Notes: generated by a model from the sequence alone, not told the origin. A stretch of 64,000 nucleotides of DNA from Accumulibacter sp964420975 (GCA_964420975.1 CAYQVH010000018.1:16845-80844); one strand, 5' to 3'. Counted from the first letter of the stretch, positions 35,482-44,551 are shown. Made by a program: numbers and translations.

Positions 35482-35914
35482 TTATACAAGACCCAGAAGT
35501 TCGGCGCGAAAGCTGTCGGAAGAGGCAGCGATGAGTCGCTGAACCTTGAGGCCGCCCTTGCGTTTTACGGGAGCAAGGCGCAGGAGGTTCAAGACAAACT
35601 GGCGTAAGACGGCGAAATTCTGAGCGACATGATCGGTACGCGCGCGCATCGGGTCGTCGCCAAAGACGACATCCATGCACCCATGCAAACTGTTTTCGAC
35701 GCGCCAGTGCATGCGGACAGCTTCGTTCATGCGCTGCGCGTCGGGAGCCAGGCTGCTCACGTAGAAACGACGTTCAACGGAGGTTTTTCCGCGGATCGTC
35801 CGCTCGCTGGTGATCATCGCGAAGGACTTCAGGTCTGGCCAGCGATTGGGAGCGTGCAGGCAGTCAAGCGGGTCGAAGACATGGCACCGCCGGACCTCCA
35901 ACCGGCCATGATCT
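35482..35914 (-). pseudogene. ISAs1 transposase, C-terminal fragment
   Basis: Encodes the C-terminal part of an ISAs1-family DDE transposase: KDHGRLEVRRCHVFD, FAMITSERTIRGKTSVERRFYVSSL, then the catalytic Glu region MHWRVENSLHGCMDVVFGDD. It is cut off from its N-terminal half (37431-38126) by the IS1111-type insertion. Joining the halves restores HEVVEK-DHGRLEVRRC without loss. Confidence 0.9.
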
Positions 35915-35931
35915 TTATATGGACGCCTCCC

Positions 35932-36196
35932 GTTTGCCAAGGACGATATTGGTGTGTTGGGACAGATAGGCTGCAGTTTTATATCCGGCCTGTAGTGCAG
36001 GAGGATGCCTGCTGGCCCTGATGGAATCCGCTGACCCGCGCCTCATTTCTCCAAAGGACTCGAAGTCCGAAAGAACATTCAGGCTTGGCGGGTCACGGTC
36101 TGACCTGTTTGCCATCACACTTTTATCGACCTTGCGCAACCTTTACGGCGGCCACTCCTTTCATCAAAGTGGTTGATGCAACGTTGTGCGTTGGCC
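35932..36196 (-). ncRNA. possible bridge-RNA region of the IS1111-type element
   Basis: Non-coding end of the element, downstream of its transposase. In the IS1111 group the bridge RNA that guides target and donor recognition is encoded in this position. Visible hairpins include GGACT-cga-AGTCC (36056-36068) and GCAGG...CCTGC (35997-36012). No target-guide match was worked out, so this is inference from family knowledge and position. Confidence 0.4.
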
Positions 36197-37222
36197 CTAC
36201 GCGGGCTGACTCACAAACCCTTTTTGGTACGTCCGCTCATGGGCCAGCAGGGCCCAGATCGTGCGCGCCATCTTGTTGGCCAACGCGACCACCGCGACAT
36301 TCAGCGGCCGGCGTCGGCGCAGTTCCGTGATCCACGGTTCCGGCTCCCGGGTATGCGTCAGCACCGAGCGTGCGCCGTGGATCAGCAGCGTGCGCAGGTA
36401 GGTATCGCCGCGCTTGCTGATGCCCAAGAGCCGTATTCGCCCGCCAGTGCCGGTTTGTCGAGGAACCAGACCCAACCAGGCGGCAAATTCGCGCCCGGAT
36501 TTGAAGGCCTTGGCTTCGCCCATCGTGGCCACCGCCGCCGTCGCGCTCAGCAGGCCCACGCCGGGAATGCCGGCAAGACGCTGGCAGGCTTTGTCTTCTC
36601 TGTGCCAGACCTTGAGCCGCCGCTCGATTTCCCCGATTGCATCGTCGAGCTTGCCGATGCGCGCCCACTGCTCGCGCAGGGTGTCGATGACCATCGTCGG
36701 CAGTCGATCCGCCAGCCGCTGTAAGGCTTCGGCCAGGCCTTTCCTGAGCCCGACCTTGCCTTGTGCCATCACTTCGCCATATTCGGTCAGTAGCCCGCGC
36801 AGGCCATTGATCTGCGCCGTGCGGAACTTCACCAACTGCTGGCGCATGCGGTGCAGGGCCAGCATCGCTTGCTGCTCCTCGGTCTTGACGGCCACCGCCT
36901 TGACACCTGGCTGCTGCACCGCCGTCCAGATGGCGCGGGCGTCATGCGCGTCGCTCTTGTTGCCGCCGACGAAGGGTTTCACCCCCTTGGCCGGCATGAG
37001 TTTGACCTCGTGCCCCATCGCGACGAGTTTCCTCGCCCAGTGCTGCGATCCGCCGCAGGCTTCCAGACCGATCAGGCAGGGCGCCCGGTTGGCAAAGTGC
37101 GCCAGGAACTTCTCGCGCTTGAGCTGCAAACTCACGATTTCTCCGGTCGCCAAGTCGATCCAGTACAACTGAAACACCCGTTTGGCGATATCCACGCCAA
37201 CCACTGTTTTGCTATCCTTCAT
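36197..37222 (-). CDS. IS110/IS1111-family transposase (recombinase)
   Basis: A 341-residue DEDD-type recombinase. The N-terminal RuvC-like domain starts VVGVDIAKRVFQLYWID (first Asp), with IGLEACGGSQHWARKL (Glu) and NKSDAHDARAIW (Asp pair). The C-terminal transposase_20 domain has LAGIPGVGLLSATAAVATMGEAKAF, FAAWLGLVPRQTGTGGRIRLLGISKRGDTYLR with the catalytic Ser region, and HGARSVL. It appears intact and may still be active. The ATG at 37222 gives the canonical MKDSKTVVGVDIAK start. Confidence 0.94.
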   Translation of the reverse strand: MKDSKTVVGVDIAKRVFQLYWIDLATGEIVSLQLKREKFLAHFANRAPCLIGLEACGGSQHWARKLVAMGHEVKLMPAKGVKPFVGGNKSDAHDARAIWTAVQQPGVKAVAVKTEEQQAMLALHRMRQQLVKFRTAQINGLRGLLTEYGEVMAQGKVGLRKGLAEALQRLADRLPTMVIDTLREQWARIGKLDDAIGEIERRLKVWHREDKACQRLAGIPGVGLLSATAAVATMGEAKAFKSGREFAAWLGLVPRQTGTGGRIRLLGISKRGDTYLRTLLIHGARSVLTHTREPEPWITELRRRRPLNVAVVALANKMARTIWALLAHERTYQKGFVSQPA

Positions 37223-37430
37223 TTCGGACCCTCCGGTTTGCCTGTGAAGATCCCATTCCTCCACCTTGGGCACTTCGATGCCGTCGGCCCGTGAGGGTCC
37301 CTCTCCCATACAACCACCACCCAGACTTATCCACGGCGCCGGGCGCCGACGGTCACCTCTATGACCAGAGGTGACCGGCGCGGTGGTTAAGTCGTGTTCA
37401 GCGCTCACGGGGTGGGAGGCGTCCATTCCA

Positions 37431-38126
37431 TTTCTCGACGACTTCGTGAAACGGATGAGGCGTCTTGCCTGGCGCTGCCTCGAAGGCGCTGACAAAATCC
37501 GTGATCGACTCGGCCAGTGTGGGCGGATTGTCCTTGACCGCCAGCACATCGTTGGCCCCCCGATCGCGAATGGCTTGTGCAATGCCGGGCTGGGTGCCCA
37601 TGGCGTCGATGGTCACGATGCAGCCTTCCAGGGCCAAGGTCGCCAGCAGTTCGGGAATGGCGGTCTTATCGTTCGACTTCGCGGCCGTCGCACGCTGTCC
37701 CAGCACCAGGCCCGCCTGGGCGGCAAAGGCGCTGACCAGATGCCACGGCGTGGCACCCACTTTTCCTGATCGACGGCTCGTCTTGCCGTCGATCGCGACC
37801 ACTTCGCCCTTCGTCAAGGCCGGCACCACCTGGCCCACCCAGCGCAAGAACGCCGCACCGAACTCGTCGGGATCCATCGCCGCGAAGACGCGGCCAAACG
37901 TGTCATGGCAGGGGATACCGCGCTCAAGTTTCAGATACTTCCGTAGCCCGTCCCGTTTCTCTTTCGCCCACACCTCGATAGCGACGAAGGTATCGGCACC
38001 CGACAGGACCGCGCAGACGGCAACCACCCGCCATTCCACCCGATCGTGCTCGACCTTCTTTGCCTGTCTTGGGTCCCGCACCCCAACCCAGACGTCTACC
38101 CACCGAACCGAGTTCTCTGCCTGCAT
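37431..38126 (-). pseudogene. ISAs1 transposase, N-terminal fragment
   Basis: Encodes the N-terminal about 232 residues of an ISAs1 transposase: VWVGVRDPRQAKKVEHDRVEWRVVAVCAVLSGADTFVAIEVW, GIPCHDTFGRVFAAMDPDEF, EVVAIDGKTSRRS (catalytic Asp), IVTIDAMGTQPGIAQAI and DVLAVKDNPPTLAES. Reading then runs off into the inserted element. The matching C-terminal half is at 35482-35914. Confidence 0.9.
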
Positions 38127-38253
38127 GGAAACCCCCAAAAAGACAGAAAACTACACAAATCAGAGGGCTGTGAACAGCCCCTTCGTAACTCCTTGAGGGT
38201 AAACGATTATTTTGAAGTGTTCACGACGATGGCATTCATGCGATTGCCCTGGG

Positions 38254-38314
38254 GGTCAAACGCGTTCCGTTATATGCTTGCTCGCCAACGTTACGCCCCC
38301 TCCCGATCGCTCTT
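38254..38314 (+). repeat. 61-bp direct repeat, copy 2 (right edge of accessory island)
   Basis: Matches 32978-33038 at 59 of 61 positions. It begins 2 bp after the ISAs1 right end and forms the 5' leader of the nucleotidase gene, whose ATG is at 38333. The two copies bracket the CHAT remnant, vapBC and both IS elements. Confidence 0.9.
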
Positions 38315-38332
38315 TGATCACCAGGCAAGGAC

Positions 38333-40198
38333 ATGCGCCCGTCTTCGTTCTACCCGCTCGCGCTCGGCGGCGTCTGCCTTCTGGCACTCGCTCTCGCTGC
38401 TTGCCAAACGCCAGTCAGTCCCGCGCCCAAGCGCGCCGGTCTGGAAATTCACATCGCGCACATCAACGATCATCATTCGCACCTCGAAGCGCACCCCGAC
38501 TTCGAAGTGCGGGTCGACGGCGTGCCAACGCAGGTCGAGCTCGGCGGCTTCCCGCGGCTGACGACACTCTTCAAGCAACACGCTGACTTGCCGAACCTGA
38601 TCAAGGTCCACGCCGGTGACGCGCAAACGGGTACGCTGTACCACACGCTCTATCACGGCGAGGCCGACGCCGCCTTGATGAATACGGTCTGTTTCGACGT
38701 CCTTGCGCTCGGTAACCACGAATTCGACGAGGGCGACGCCGGGCTGCGACGCTTTCTCGATCATCTGCGCAGCGATTCGTGCCGGACGACGGTTCTCGCC
38801 GCCAACGTTGAACCGGCGCTCGGAACACCGCTGGCGCCCGAACGCCCGCACGACTACTTGCAGCCCTACGTCTTGCGCCAGTTCGACGGGGTTACCGTCG
38901 GCTTGATCGGGATCGACGTGCGCGGCAAGACGATGCTCTCGTCGCGCCCACTGCCAAGCACCGTTTTCCGCGACGAGATCGAAACCGCCCAGCGGATCAT
39001 CGACGCTCTGCGCGCCCAAGGCGTTCGCCACATTGTCCTGGTTACCCACCAGGGCTACGCGGCCGATCGGCGAATGGCGGCCGCCTTGAGCGATGTGGAT
39101 GTCATCATTGGCGGCGACTCGCACACGCTGCTCGGGGAGTTCGGAGCCTTCGGGATCGCCGGTGTCGGACCGTATCCGACGGTGGTCAGCAACCGAGACG
39201 GCGATCCGGTGTGCATTGGACAGGCGTGGGAGTACGCCAAGGCGTTTGCCTTGATGAAGGTCCGTTTCGACGAGCATGGAGCCGTCGCCGATTGCCACGG
39301 CGAGGTGACGCTGCCGATTCGCGACCGCGTGCGGCAGCGAGACGCGACCGGCGCGTTCGTCGAGGTCGACCCCACGACGCGCCGCACCGTGCTCGCTCGC
39401 CTGACCGCCGAGCGCAGTGTTCGTGTCGTCAGCCCCGACCCCGGCGCGCAGGGACGGCTCGAACACTACGCACGCCGCCTGGAAATCGTGGCGCGACAGC
39501 GGATCGGCACCGCGGACGAGGCGCTGTGTCTGGTCCGCGTGCCTGGAGAATCCGGCCATCGCAGCGCCGGTGTCGCCGGTTGTGAGGCGGCGAATACCCT
39601 GGCCCGCGGCAGCGACGTCGCCCAGGCCGTCGCCAGCGCGTATCGACAGGCCAGCTTACTGGCTGATGTCGCGCTGCAAAACGGCGGCGGCGTGCGCGCC
39701 GCAATCGCCGCCGGGGGCGTCAGCTACCGCACCGCGTACGACGTCCTGCCGTTCAACAACGTGCTGATCGAACTTCAACTCAGCGGCCAGCAGATTCTCG
39801 ACGTACTCGAGGAAGCCGTCGCCAATCATGTCGATAACGGCGGTTCCGACGGTTCACACCCGTACGCCGCCGGCCTGCGCTGGCATCTCGACCTGTCACG
39901 AGCGCGCGGGCAACGATTCACCCAGGTCGAAGTCCGCGCCCGAAGCGCTGACGAGTGGCAGCCGCTCGAACCGGATCGACGGTACACGGTCGTCGTCAAC
40001 GACTATCTGGCCCAGGGCGGCGACGGTTATTCGTTGCTGGCAAGGTTTCACCGCTCCGAAGACAGCGTCAACACCTACCTCAGCTACACCCAAACCTTCG
40101 TCGATTACCTGCTGGCGCGCGGCCGCATCTCGCGCCCGCCGGCGGCGGAATACAGCCACCAGAGCGTGATCACTCGAGACGGCCAACGCCTTCGTTAG
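38333..40198 (+). CDS. UshA-like 5'-nucleotidase / metallophosphatase lipoprotein
   Basis: A 621-residue UshA-type enzyme. It has a lipoprotein signal with lipobox LAAC (Cys24). The calcineurin-like metallophosphatase domain has HINDHHSHL, GDAQTG, GNHEFDEGD and VTHQG...GGDSHTLLG. The C-terminal nucleotidase domain (from about residue 375) has LALQNGGGVRAAIAAG and YDVLPFNNVLIELQLSG. It probably dephosphorylates nucleotides or NAD-type compounds at the outer membrane or periplasm. Its leader contains the 61-bp repeat that bounds the adjacent island. Confidence 0.9.
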   Translation: MRPSSFYPLALGGVCLLALALAACQTPVSPAPKRAGLEIHIAHINDHHSHLEAHPDFEVRVDGVPTQVELGGFPRLTTLFKQHADLPNLIKVHAGDAQTGTLYHTLYHGEADAALMNTVCFDVLALGNHEFDEGDAGLRRFLDHLRSDSCRTTVLAANVEPALGTPLAPERPHDYLQPYVLRQFDGVTVGLIGIDVRGKTMLSSRPLPSTVFRDEIETAQRIIDALRAQGVRHIVLVTHQGYAADRRMAAALSDVDVIIGGDSHTLLGEFGAFGIAGVGPYPTVVSNRDGDPVCIGQAWEYAKAFALMKVRFDEHGAVADCHGEVTLPIRDRVRQRDATGAFVEVDPTTRRTVLARLTAERSVRVVSPDPGAQGRLEHYARRLEIVARQRIGTADEALCLVRVPGESGHRSAGVAGCEAANTLARGSDVAQAVASAYRQASLLADVALQNGGGVRAAIAAGGVSYRTAYDVLPFNNVLIELQLSGQQILDVLEEAVANHVDNGGSDGSHPYAAGLRWHLDLSRARGQRFTQVEVRARSADEWQPLEPDRRYTVVVNDYLAQGGDGYSLLARFHRSEDSVNTYLSYTQTFVDYLLARGRISRPPAAEYSHQSVITRDGQRLR

Positions 40199-40536
40199 GC
40201 AAGGCCTCCGGCATCGGCGGCTCGTAAACGGGGATATGAGTCACCGGCAATGACAGGTGATCTGTCTGCATCGGCCCACACAATGTCCACATCCGCAAGG
40301 TGACTGCATCGCAAGTCACTTACAATCTTCGGTCGCAAGAGAAGCCAGAATTGCGGAAACGTCAGGGAGTTTGGCGTGGTCGCAGACTTCGCGGACAAGG
40401 CGTCCTCGTCACTCACTGAAAAGCGGTTTCGGCCAGTCCTGTGCTTCGCAAGGGAGGGCATGCCGGTACGTTGGCGGACTTCGGAGACAGTCCGCGCGTC
40501 GGCCACCCGGGGACTTGATTGACCAAAGGAGCAAAC
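40199..40536. other. intergenic region with an inverted repeat
   Basis: About 340 bp without a convincing gene. GTGACT-N8-AGTCAC (40300-40319) is an exact 6-bp dyad and a candidate operator for the acyl-CoA ligase gene. No clear terminator for the nucleotidase gene was found. Confidence 0.5.
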
Positions 40537-42213
40537 ATGTCTTATTCGGCTTTCGTGCAAGCACGCGACTACCTTCAGGCCCATCGCACGGACTACGAGA
40601 CCGCTTATCGCGGTTATCAGCCGCCGCAACTCACGAAGTTCAACTGGGCGCTCGACTACTTCGACGTCATGGCGAAGGACCACCACGGCCTCGCGCTGTG
40701 GGTTGTGAACGAAGACGGGTCGGAGCAGAAGGTGTCGTACGCCACGATGTCGAAGCGCTCCAACCAGGTGGCGAACTGGCTTCGGGCGCAGGGGGTTCGG
40801 CGTGGCGACCGGATACTGATGATGCTCGGCAACGAAGTGCCGCTGTGGGAGACGATGCTCGCCTCGATCAAGCTCGGCGCCGTACTGACACCGGCAACGA
40901 CCTTGCTGGCGCCGGATGACTTGCGCGACCGTCTCGAACGCGGCCAAGTGCGGCACGTGATCATCGGTCACACCCACGCCGAGAAGTTCGCCAGCTTGCC
41001 GGGTAGTTACACGCGGACCACGGTCGGCGGCAGCGTCGACGGTTGGCAGTCGCTCGAACAGGCTTACGAGGAGTCGACCGATTTTGTCGCCGATGGACCG
41101 ACGATGGCGACCGACCCGCAGCTGCTCTACTTCACTTCCGGAACGACCTCGAAGCCGAAGCTGGTCCTGCACAGCCAGCAGAGTTATCCGGTCGGACACC
41201 TGTCGACGATGTACTGGCTCGGACTACAACCAGGCGACGTGCACTGGAACATCAGTTCGCCGGGCTGGGCGAAGCACGCCTGGAGCTGTTTTTTCGCGCC
41301 GTGGAACGCCGGGGCGACGATTTTCATCTACAACTACGCCCGTTTCGCCGCGGCGGCGATCCTCGATACGCTTGTCCGATGCGAAGTCACCACGCTCTGC
41401 GCGCCGCCGACCGTCTGGCGGATGCTGATCCAGGAGGATCTGCGCAAGTATCCGGTCAAGGTCCGCGAGCTGATCGGTGCCGGCGAGCCGCTGAATCCGG
41501 AAGTCATCGACCAGGTCAAGGAGGCGTGGGGAATCACGCTGCGCGACGGCTTCGGCCAAACCGAAACGACCGCCCAGGTCGGCAACTCGCCCGGCCAGCC
41601 GGTCAAGCTCGGTTCGATGGGACGGCCAATGCCCGGCTACCAGGTGCGTCTGGTCGACGCTGACGGCCACGTCGGCGACGAGGGCGAAATTTGCCTCGAT
41701 CTTTCGACGCGCCCGATCGGGTTGATGATCTCGTACGCCGACGACCCCGAGAAGACCGCCGAAGTGATGCGCGACGGCTTTTACCATACCGGTGACACGG
41801 CCTCGATCGACGCCGACGGCTATATCACGTACGTCGGCCGCGCCGACGACGTCTTCAAGGCTTCCGACTATCGCATCAGTCCGTTCGAGCTCGAAAGCGT
41901 GCTCATCGAACACGAGGCCGTCGCCGAAGCAGCCGTCGTGCCGAGCCCGGATCCCTTGCGTCTCGCCGTACCGAAAGCCTTCCTGACCCTGCGCGCCGGC
42001 TATCAACCCAGCCGTGAGCTGGCGCGTGAGATCTTCGTCTTCCTGCGCAGCCGCTTGTCGCCGTACAAGCGCGTGCGCCGGATCGAGTTCCGCGAACTGC
42101 CGAAGACGATCTCGGGCAAGATTCGCCGCGTCGAACTGCGCAAGGGCGAGCAGGACAAGGGAACGGCGACACGCGCCGAACTCGAGTTCTACGAAGACGA
42201 TTTCGACCTCTGA
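40537..42213 (+). CDS. AMP-dependent acyl-CoA synthetase
   Basis: A 558-residue acyl-CoA ligase of the medium-chain/ACSM-like class. It has the P-loop YFTSGTTSKPKLVLHS, the A5 motif LRDGFGQTETTAQVGNSPG, GFYHTGDTASIDADGYITYVGRADDVFKASDYRISPFELE, and the C-terminal catalytic Lys region LPKTISGKIRRVELR. All adenylation and thiolation-half motifs are present, unlike the truncated homologue at 19794-20867. It activates a carboxylic acid (short/medium-chain fatty or aromatic) to its CoA thioester. The start has AAAGGAG at a good distance. A strong hairpin follows the stop. Confidence 0.9.
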   Translation: MSYSAFVQARDYLQAHRTDYETAYRGYQPPQLTKFNWALDYFDVMAKDHHGLALWVVNEDGSEQKVSYATMSKRSNQVANWLRAQGVRRGDRILMMLGNEVPLWETMLASIKLGAVLTPATTLLAPDDLRDRLERGQVRHVIIGHTHAEKFASLPGSYTRTTVGGSVDGWQSLEQAYEESTDFVADGPTMATDPQLLYFTSGTTSKPKLVLHSQQSYPVGHLSTMYWLGLQPGDVHWNISSPGWAKHAWSCFFAPWNAGATIFIYNYARFAAAAILDTLVRCEVTTLCAPPTVWRMLIQEDLRKYPVKVRELIGAGEPLNPEVIDQVKEAWGITLRDGFGQTETTAQVGNSPGQPVKLGSMGRPMPGYQVRLVDADGHVGDEGEICLDLSTRPIGLMISYADDPEKTAEVMRDGFYHTGDTASIDADGYITYVGRADDVFKASDYRISPFELESVLIEHEAVAEAAVVPSPDPLRLAVPKAFLTLRAGYQPSRELAREIFVFLRSRLSPYKRVRRIEFRELPKTISGKIRRVELRKGEQDKGTATRAELEFYEDDFDL

Positions 42214-42243
42214 AACGCTGAGTCAGCGTCGCCTCAAAGACCA

Positions 42244-42275
42244 CAGGGTTTGTCGCATCCTCGCGACAAACCCTG
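42244..42275 (+). terminator. hairpin terminator after acyl-CoA ligase gene
   Basis: A perfect 13-bp stem, CAGGGTTTGTCGC with GCGACAAACCCTG, has a 6-nt loop 30 bp after the ligase stop. The T-run is poor (CTTGACC), so it may be a weak terminator or mRNA-stabilising hairpin. Confidence 0.6.
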
Positions 42276-42421
42276 CTTGACCCGACTGCCGACGACAGAC
42301 GGCTAAGGCTTGCCCTCGGTGAGCTGGTGCCCGGGCATAGCCGCAGCCACGAGGGGATCAGCGGCGAACGAGGCGAACTCGCGCACTGGGTCGTCCTCTC
42401 GGTCAGGCGGAACCGCCACGT

Positions 42422-42964
42422 TCAACCGGCGGACGCCGACCGGTGGTGCCGGAGCGCGACCGGTTGGGGTTCGAGTTTCCGGCGCAGCACATGGTCCACC
42501 GAAAGTCGCCCCGGACCCATCAACAGCAGTGGCAGCAACATGCCGATATAGAGAACGGGCAACTTGAAGTTGCCAAAGCCCTGGTCGGTGATGACGTAGC
42601 CCTTGAGCAGTTCGCTGGCGCTTGCCCACGATGCGGGCCAGTGCACGCTGGCAATCGCCACCACCGTCAGTACGACCAAGGATAGCGAGAAGAAACGGGT
42701 CATCACGCCAAACACCAAGGCGACACCACCGAGGATTTCGAACCAGGTCGCGAGCTGCCAACTGACCGCCGGTGGAACGAGGTCGAATGGAAACGGGAAG
42801 CGGTCGTGGATGTCGGTAAACCAGTTTTCCCCGCCGAGCTTCTCGATCCCGGCCTCGAAGAACTCCCAACCGAGGACGAGTCGCAGACTGAGCAAACCGA
42901 TGGCCAGGCCAAGCCAGTCAACGGCCGCCAAGCCCTTCCAAAGCAGCGGACGAGGCGACGTCAT
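42422..42964 (-). CDS. DoxX-family membrane protein (HvfD-like)
   Basis: A 180-residue DoxX protein with four hydrophobic helices. RLVLGWEFFEAGIEKLGGENWF is the DoxX signature; WFEILGGVALVFGVMTRFFSLSLVVLTVVAIASVHWP follows. A DoxX-like membrane protein commonly completes MNIO/HvfC RiPP clusters, and the start here overlaps the hvfC stop (ATGA). Its role in the pathway is not established; a redox or export-related membrane function is plausible. The last 20 residues are polar. Confidence 0.85.
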   Translation of the reverse strand: MTSPRPLLWKGLAAVDWLGLAIGLLSLRLVLGWEFFEAGIEKLGGENWFTDIHDRFPFPFDLVPPAVSWQLATWFEILGGVALVFGVMTRFFSLSLVVLTVVAIASVHWPASWASASELLKGYVITDQGFGNFKLPVLYIGMLLPLLLMGPGRLSVDHVLRRKLEPQPVALRHHRSASAG

Positions 42965-43698
42965 GGCCTGCTCCCGAGAAGGAGGTGTTGACGATGCAAC
43001 TGTCGCAGGACCTCACTGCCAAAAGCGACCAGTTGCGCAAGAGACGGGTGCTGCAGCTCGCCGGCGATTTGTTCGAGAGCCGCACGGCCGCTGGTATCAC
43101 CGACCGAAAGCAAAGTCAGAAGGCGCGCCGTGACAGCGTTGAGCTCGGTGAAGCCAACCTCGTCGTCACTGTGGCGATGCACCGCGAGATAGGTGGCCAG
43201 CGGCTTCCGCGGCCGGTAGGCGAAGCCGATGCGATGCACTGGCCAGGCGTAGTGCAACACCCGACAGCTTGGATTGACGACCACGACCTCGCGCAACAGG
43301 TCACCTTCCGGATCGTGCGCGGGCGTCGGGACGTCCAGCGCTTCGACCGCCAGCTCCACCCACTCGTAGTGCGCGAGATCGGCAAACCAGGCGGGAAGCG
43401 GCGGCTTCGTCTCGGCCTCGGCAAGGTAGCGAACGAATTCGCGGGGAATCTCCCGAAATAAGGGCGTGTGCAACGGCCAGTCGCGATAAAAGCTGCGATT
43501 GAGCCGCCGCCAGCGGCGTTCGCCAAGCAGCTGTCGCCCGACCGGGAAGCACGCGTCGAGAAAGCCGCAGAGGTTGTTGAACAGCAGTTCGGCGTAGACC
43601 GCGGCGGTACGCCCGGGAACGCCGGCGGGCCGCCGATGGCGATGCGGGTCGCGCAGGTAGCGGCCAAAACTGCGCTGGAAATCCTGATACTCGTTCAT
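42961..43698 (-). CDS. HvfC-type RiPP partner protein (DUF2063)
   Basis: A 245-residue protein with the DUF2063 N-terminal domain (YQDFQRSFGRYLRDPHRHRRPAGVPGRTAAVYAELLFNNLCGFLDACFPVGRQLLGERRW) and a C-terminal winged-helix-like precursor-recognition part (LRLTLLSVGDTSG equivalent: ARLLTLLSVGDTSGRAALEQIAGEL). DUF2063 proteins pair with DUF692/MNIO enzymes (HvfC with HvfB, analogous to MbnC with MbnB) and present the precursor to the enzyme. It sits directly between hvfB and the DoxX gene with essentially no gaps. Confidence 0.88.
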   Translation of the reverse strand: MNEYQDFQRSFGRYLRDPHRHRRPAGVPGRTAAVYAELLFNNLCGFLDACFPVGRQLLGERRWRRLNRSFYRDWPLHTPLFREIPREFVRYLAEAETKPPLPAWFADLAHYEWVELAVEALDVPTPAHDPEGDLLREVVVVNPSCRVLHYAWPVHRIGFAYRPRKPLATYLAVHRHSDDEVGFTELNAVTARLLTLLSVGDTSGRAALEQIAGELQHPSLAQLVAFGSEVLRQLHRQHLLLGSRP

Positions 43699-43699
43699 T

Positions 43700-44551
43700 T
43701 CAGGCTGCCCTGCGCGTTGCGTATGGAGCGGCGGCCTGCAGGCGGGCGATGGTCTCCACCTCGGCGCTCAGGCGATCGAGTTCGGGAAAGTTGAAATCAC
43801 GTTCCAGGCACGTCGCAACGTCGCCACCAATGCGCTGGTAGAGCGCCGCGAGCAGATCCCAGACCGGATCAATCACCTCCGCACCATGGGTGTCGATGAT
43901 CAACCCGTCAGGCTCGACGTAGTGGCCCGCCACATGGACATACGCCGTCCGCTCCAGCGGCAAGGAGTCGATATAAGCGAGCGGTTCAAAGCCGAAATTA
44001 CGACTATTGACGTAAACATTATTGACGTCGAGATGCAGCAGGCAGTCGGCCTCGGTCAAAACGGCGGTCATGAACTCGCTCTCGCTCATTTCAGCCCCCG
44101 GCGGCGCAACGTAGTAGGAAGGGTTCTCGATGCCGATACGCTGGCCGAGGACGTCCTGCGTCTGGCGGATTCGGTCCACCGTCCAGCGAACGGCGTCGCC
44201 GGTCAGGGGGATCGGCAGCAAGTCATACAAATGACTGTCGTCGCTGCACCACGAAAGATGCTCGGTGTACAGCGTCATCCCGTGTTCGCCCATGAACGAA
44301 CGGATTTGCCGCAACAAGCTCGTATCCAGCGGTGCCAAGCCGCCGAGCGAGAGCGACAAGCCGTGGCAGACAAAGGGGTAGCGTTCGCTGAAACAGCGCA
44401 GATCCCGTTGCCAACGACCGCCGACACCCGCCCAGTTCTCCGGCGCCAACTCGAAAAAAGCGATTGCCGGCGGAACTGCCGACTTCAGCGCGGGAATCAG
44501 TTCGCGGCGAAAGCCGAGGCCGGCGCCGGTCACGGAACGAAGTGCAGCCAT
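43700..44551 (-). CDS. MNIO-family (DUF692) multinuclear iron oxidative enzyme, HvfB-like
   Basis: A 283-residue DUF692/MNIO enzyme, a TIM barrel binding two or three iron ions. Candidate metal ligands lie in VCHGLSLSLGG, YTEHLSWC, GIENPSYYV, HLDVNNVYVNSRNFGF and YVHVAGHY. MNIO enzymes rewrite precursor cysteines: MbnB makes oxazolone-thioamides, and HvfB/bufferin enzymes modify cysteines into copper-binding heterocycles. The ATG at 44551 has GGAGGGG just upstream. The precursor gene lies 204 bp upstream across a long inverted repeat. Confidence 0.92.
   Translation of the reverse strand: MAALRSVTGAGLGFRRELIPALKSAVPPAIAFFELAPENWAGVGGRWQRDLRCFSERYPFVCHGLSLSLGGLAPLDTSLLRQIRSFMGEHGMTLYTEHLSWCSDDSHLYDLLPIPLTGDAVRWTVDRIRQTQDVLGQRIGIENPSYYVAPPGAEMSESEFMTAVLTEADCLLHLDVNNVYVNSRNFGFEPLAYIDSLPLERTAYVHVAGHYVEPDGLIIDTHGAEVIDPVWDLLAALYQRIGGDVATCLERDFNFPELDRLSAEVETIARLQAAAPYATRRAA

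Larger units (their letters stand above)
35915..37430 (-). mobile_element. IS110/IS1111-type element inserted in ISAs1
   Basis: Subterminal inverted repeats ATGGACGCCTCCC (35919-35931) and its exact complement (37414-37426) lie a few bases inside the junctions with ISAs1 sequence. That placement is characteristic of the IS1111 subgroup of IS110. The element is about 1.5 kb with one transposase gene and about 265 bp of non-coding DNA after its stop. The exact ends are uncertain by a few bases because TTT occurs on both sides of the junction. Confidence 0.85.
35463..38251 (-). mobile_element. ISAs1-family insertion sequence, interrupted
   Basis: Terminal inverted repeats are CAGGGCGATTGCATGAAT (35463-35480) and its near-perfect complement at 38234-38251 (16 of 18 match). 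Between them lie the two halves of one ISAs1-type transposase, separated by an inserted IS110/IS1111-type element. Without the insert it would be about 1.27 kb, normal for ISAs1. The sequences just outside the two ends do not form a target duplication, so one flank has been rearranged. Confidence 0.85.

Noticed and set aside
40195..41199. Leftward 334-codon frame opposite the acyl-CoA ligase
   Set aside because: Overlaps a complete ligase with all motifs; no ribosome site and no homology visible.
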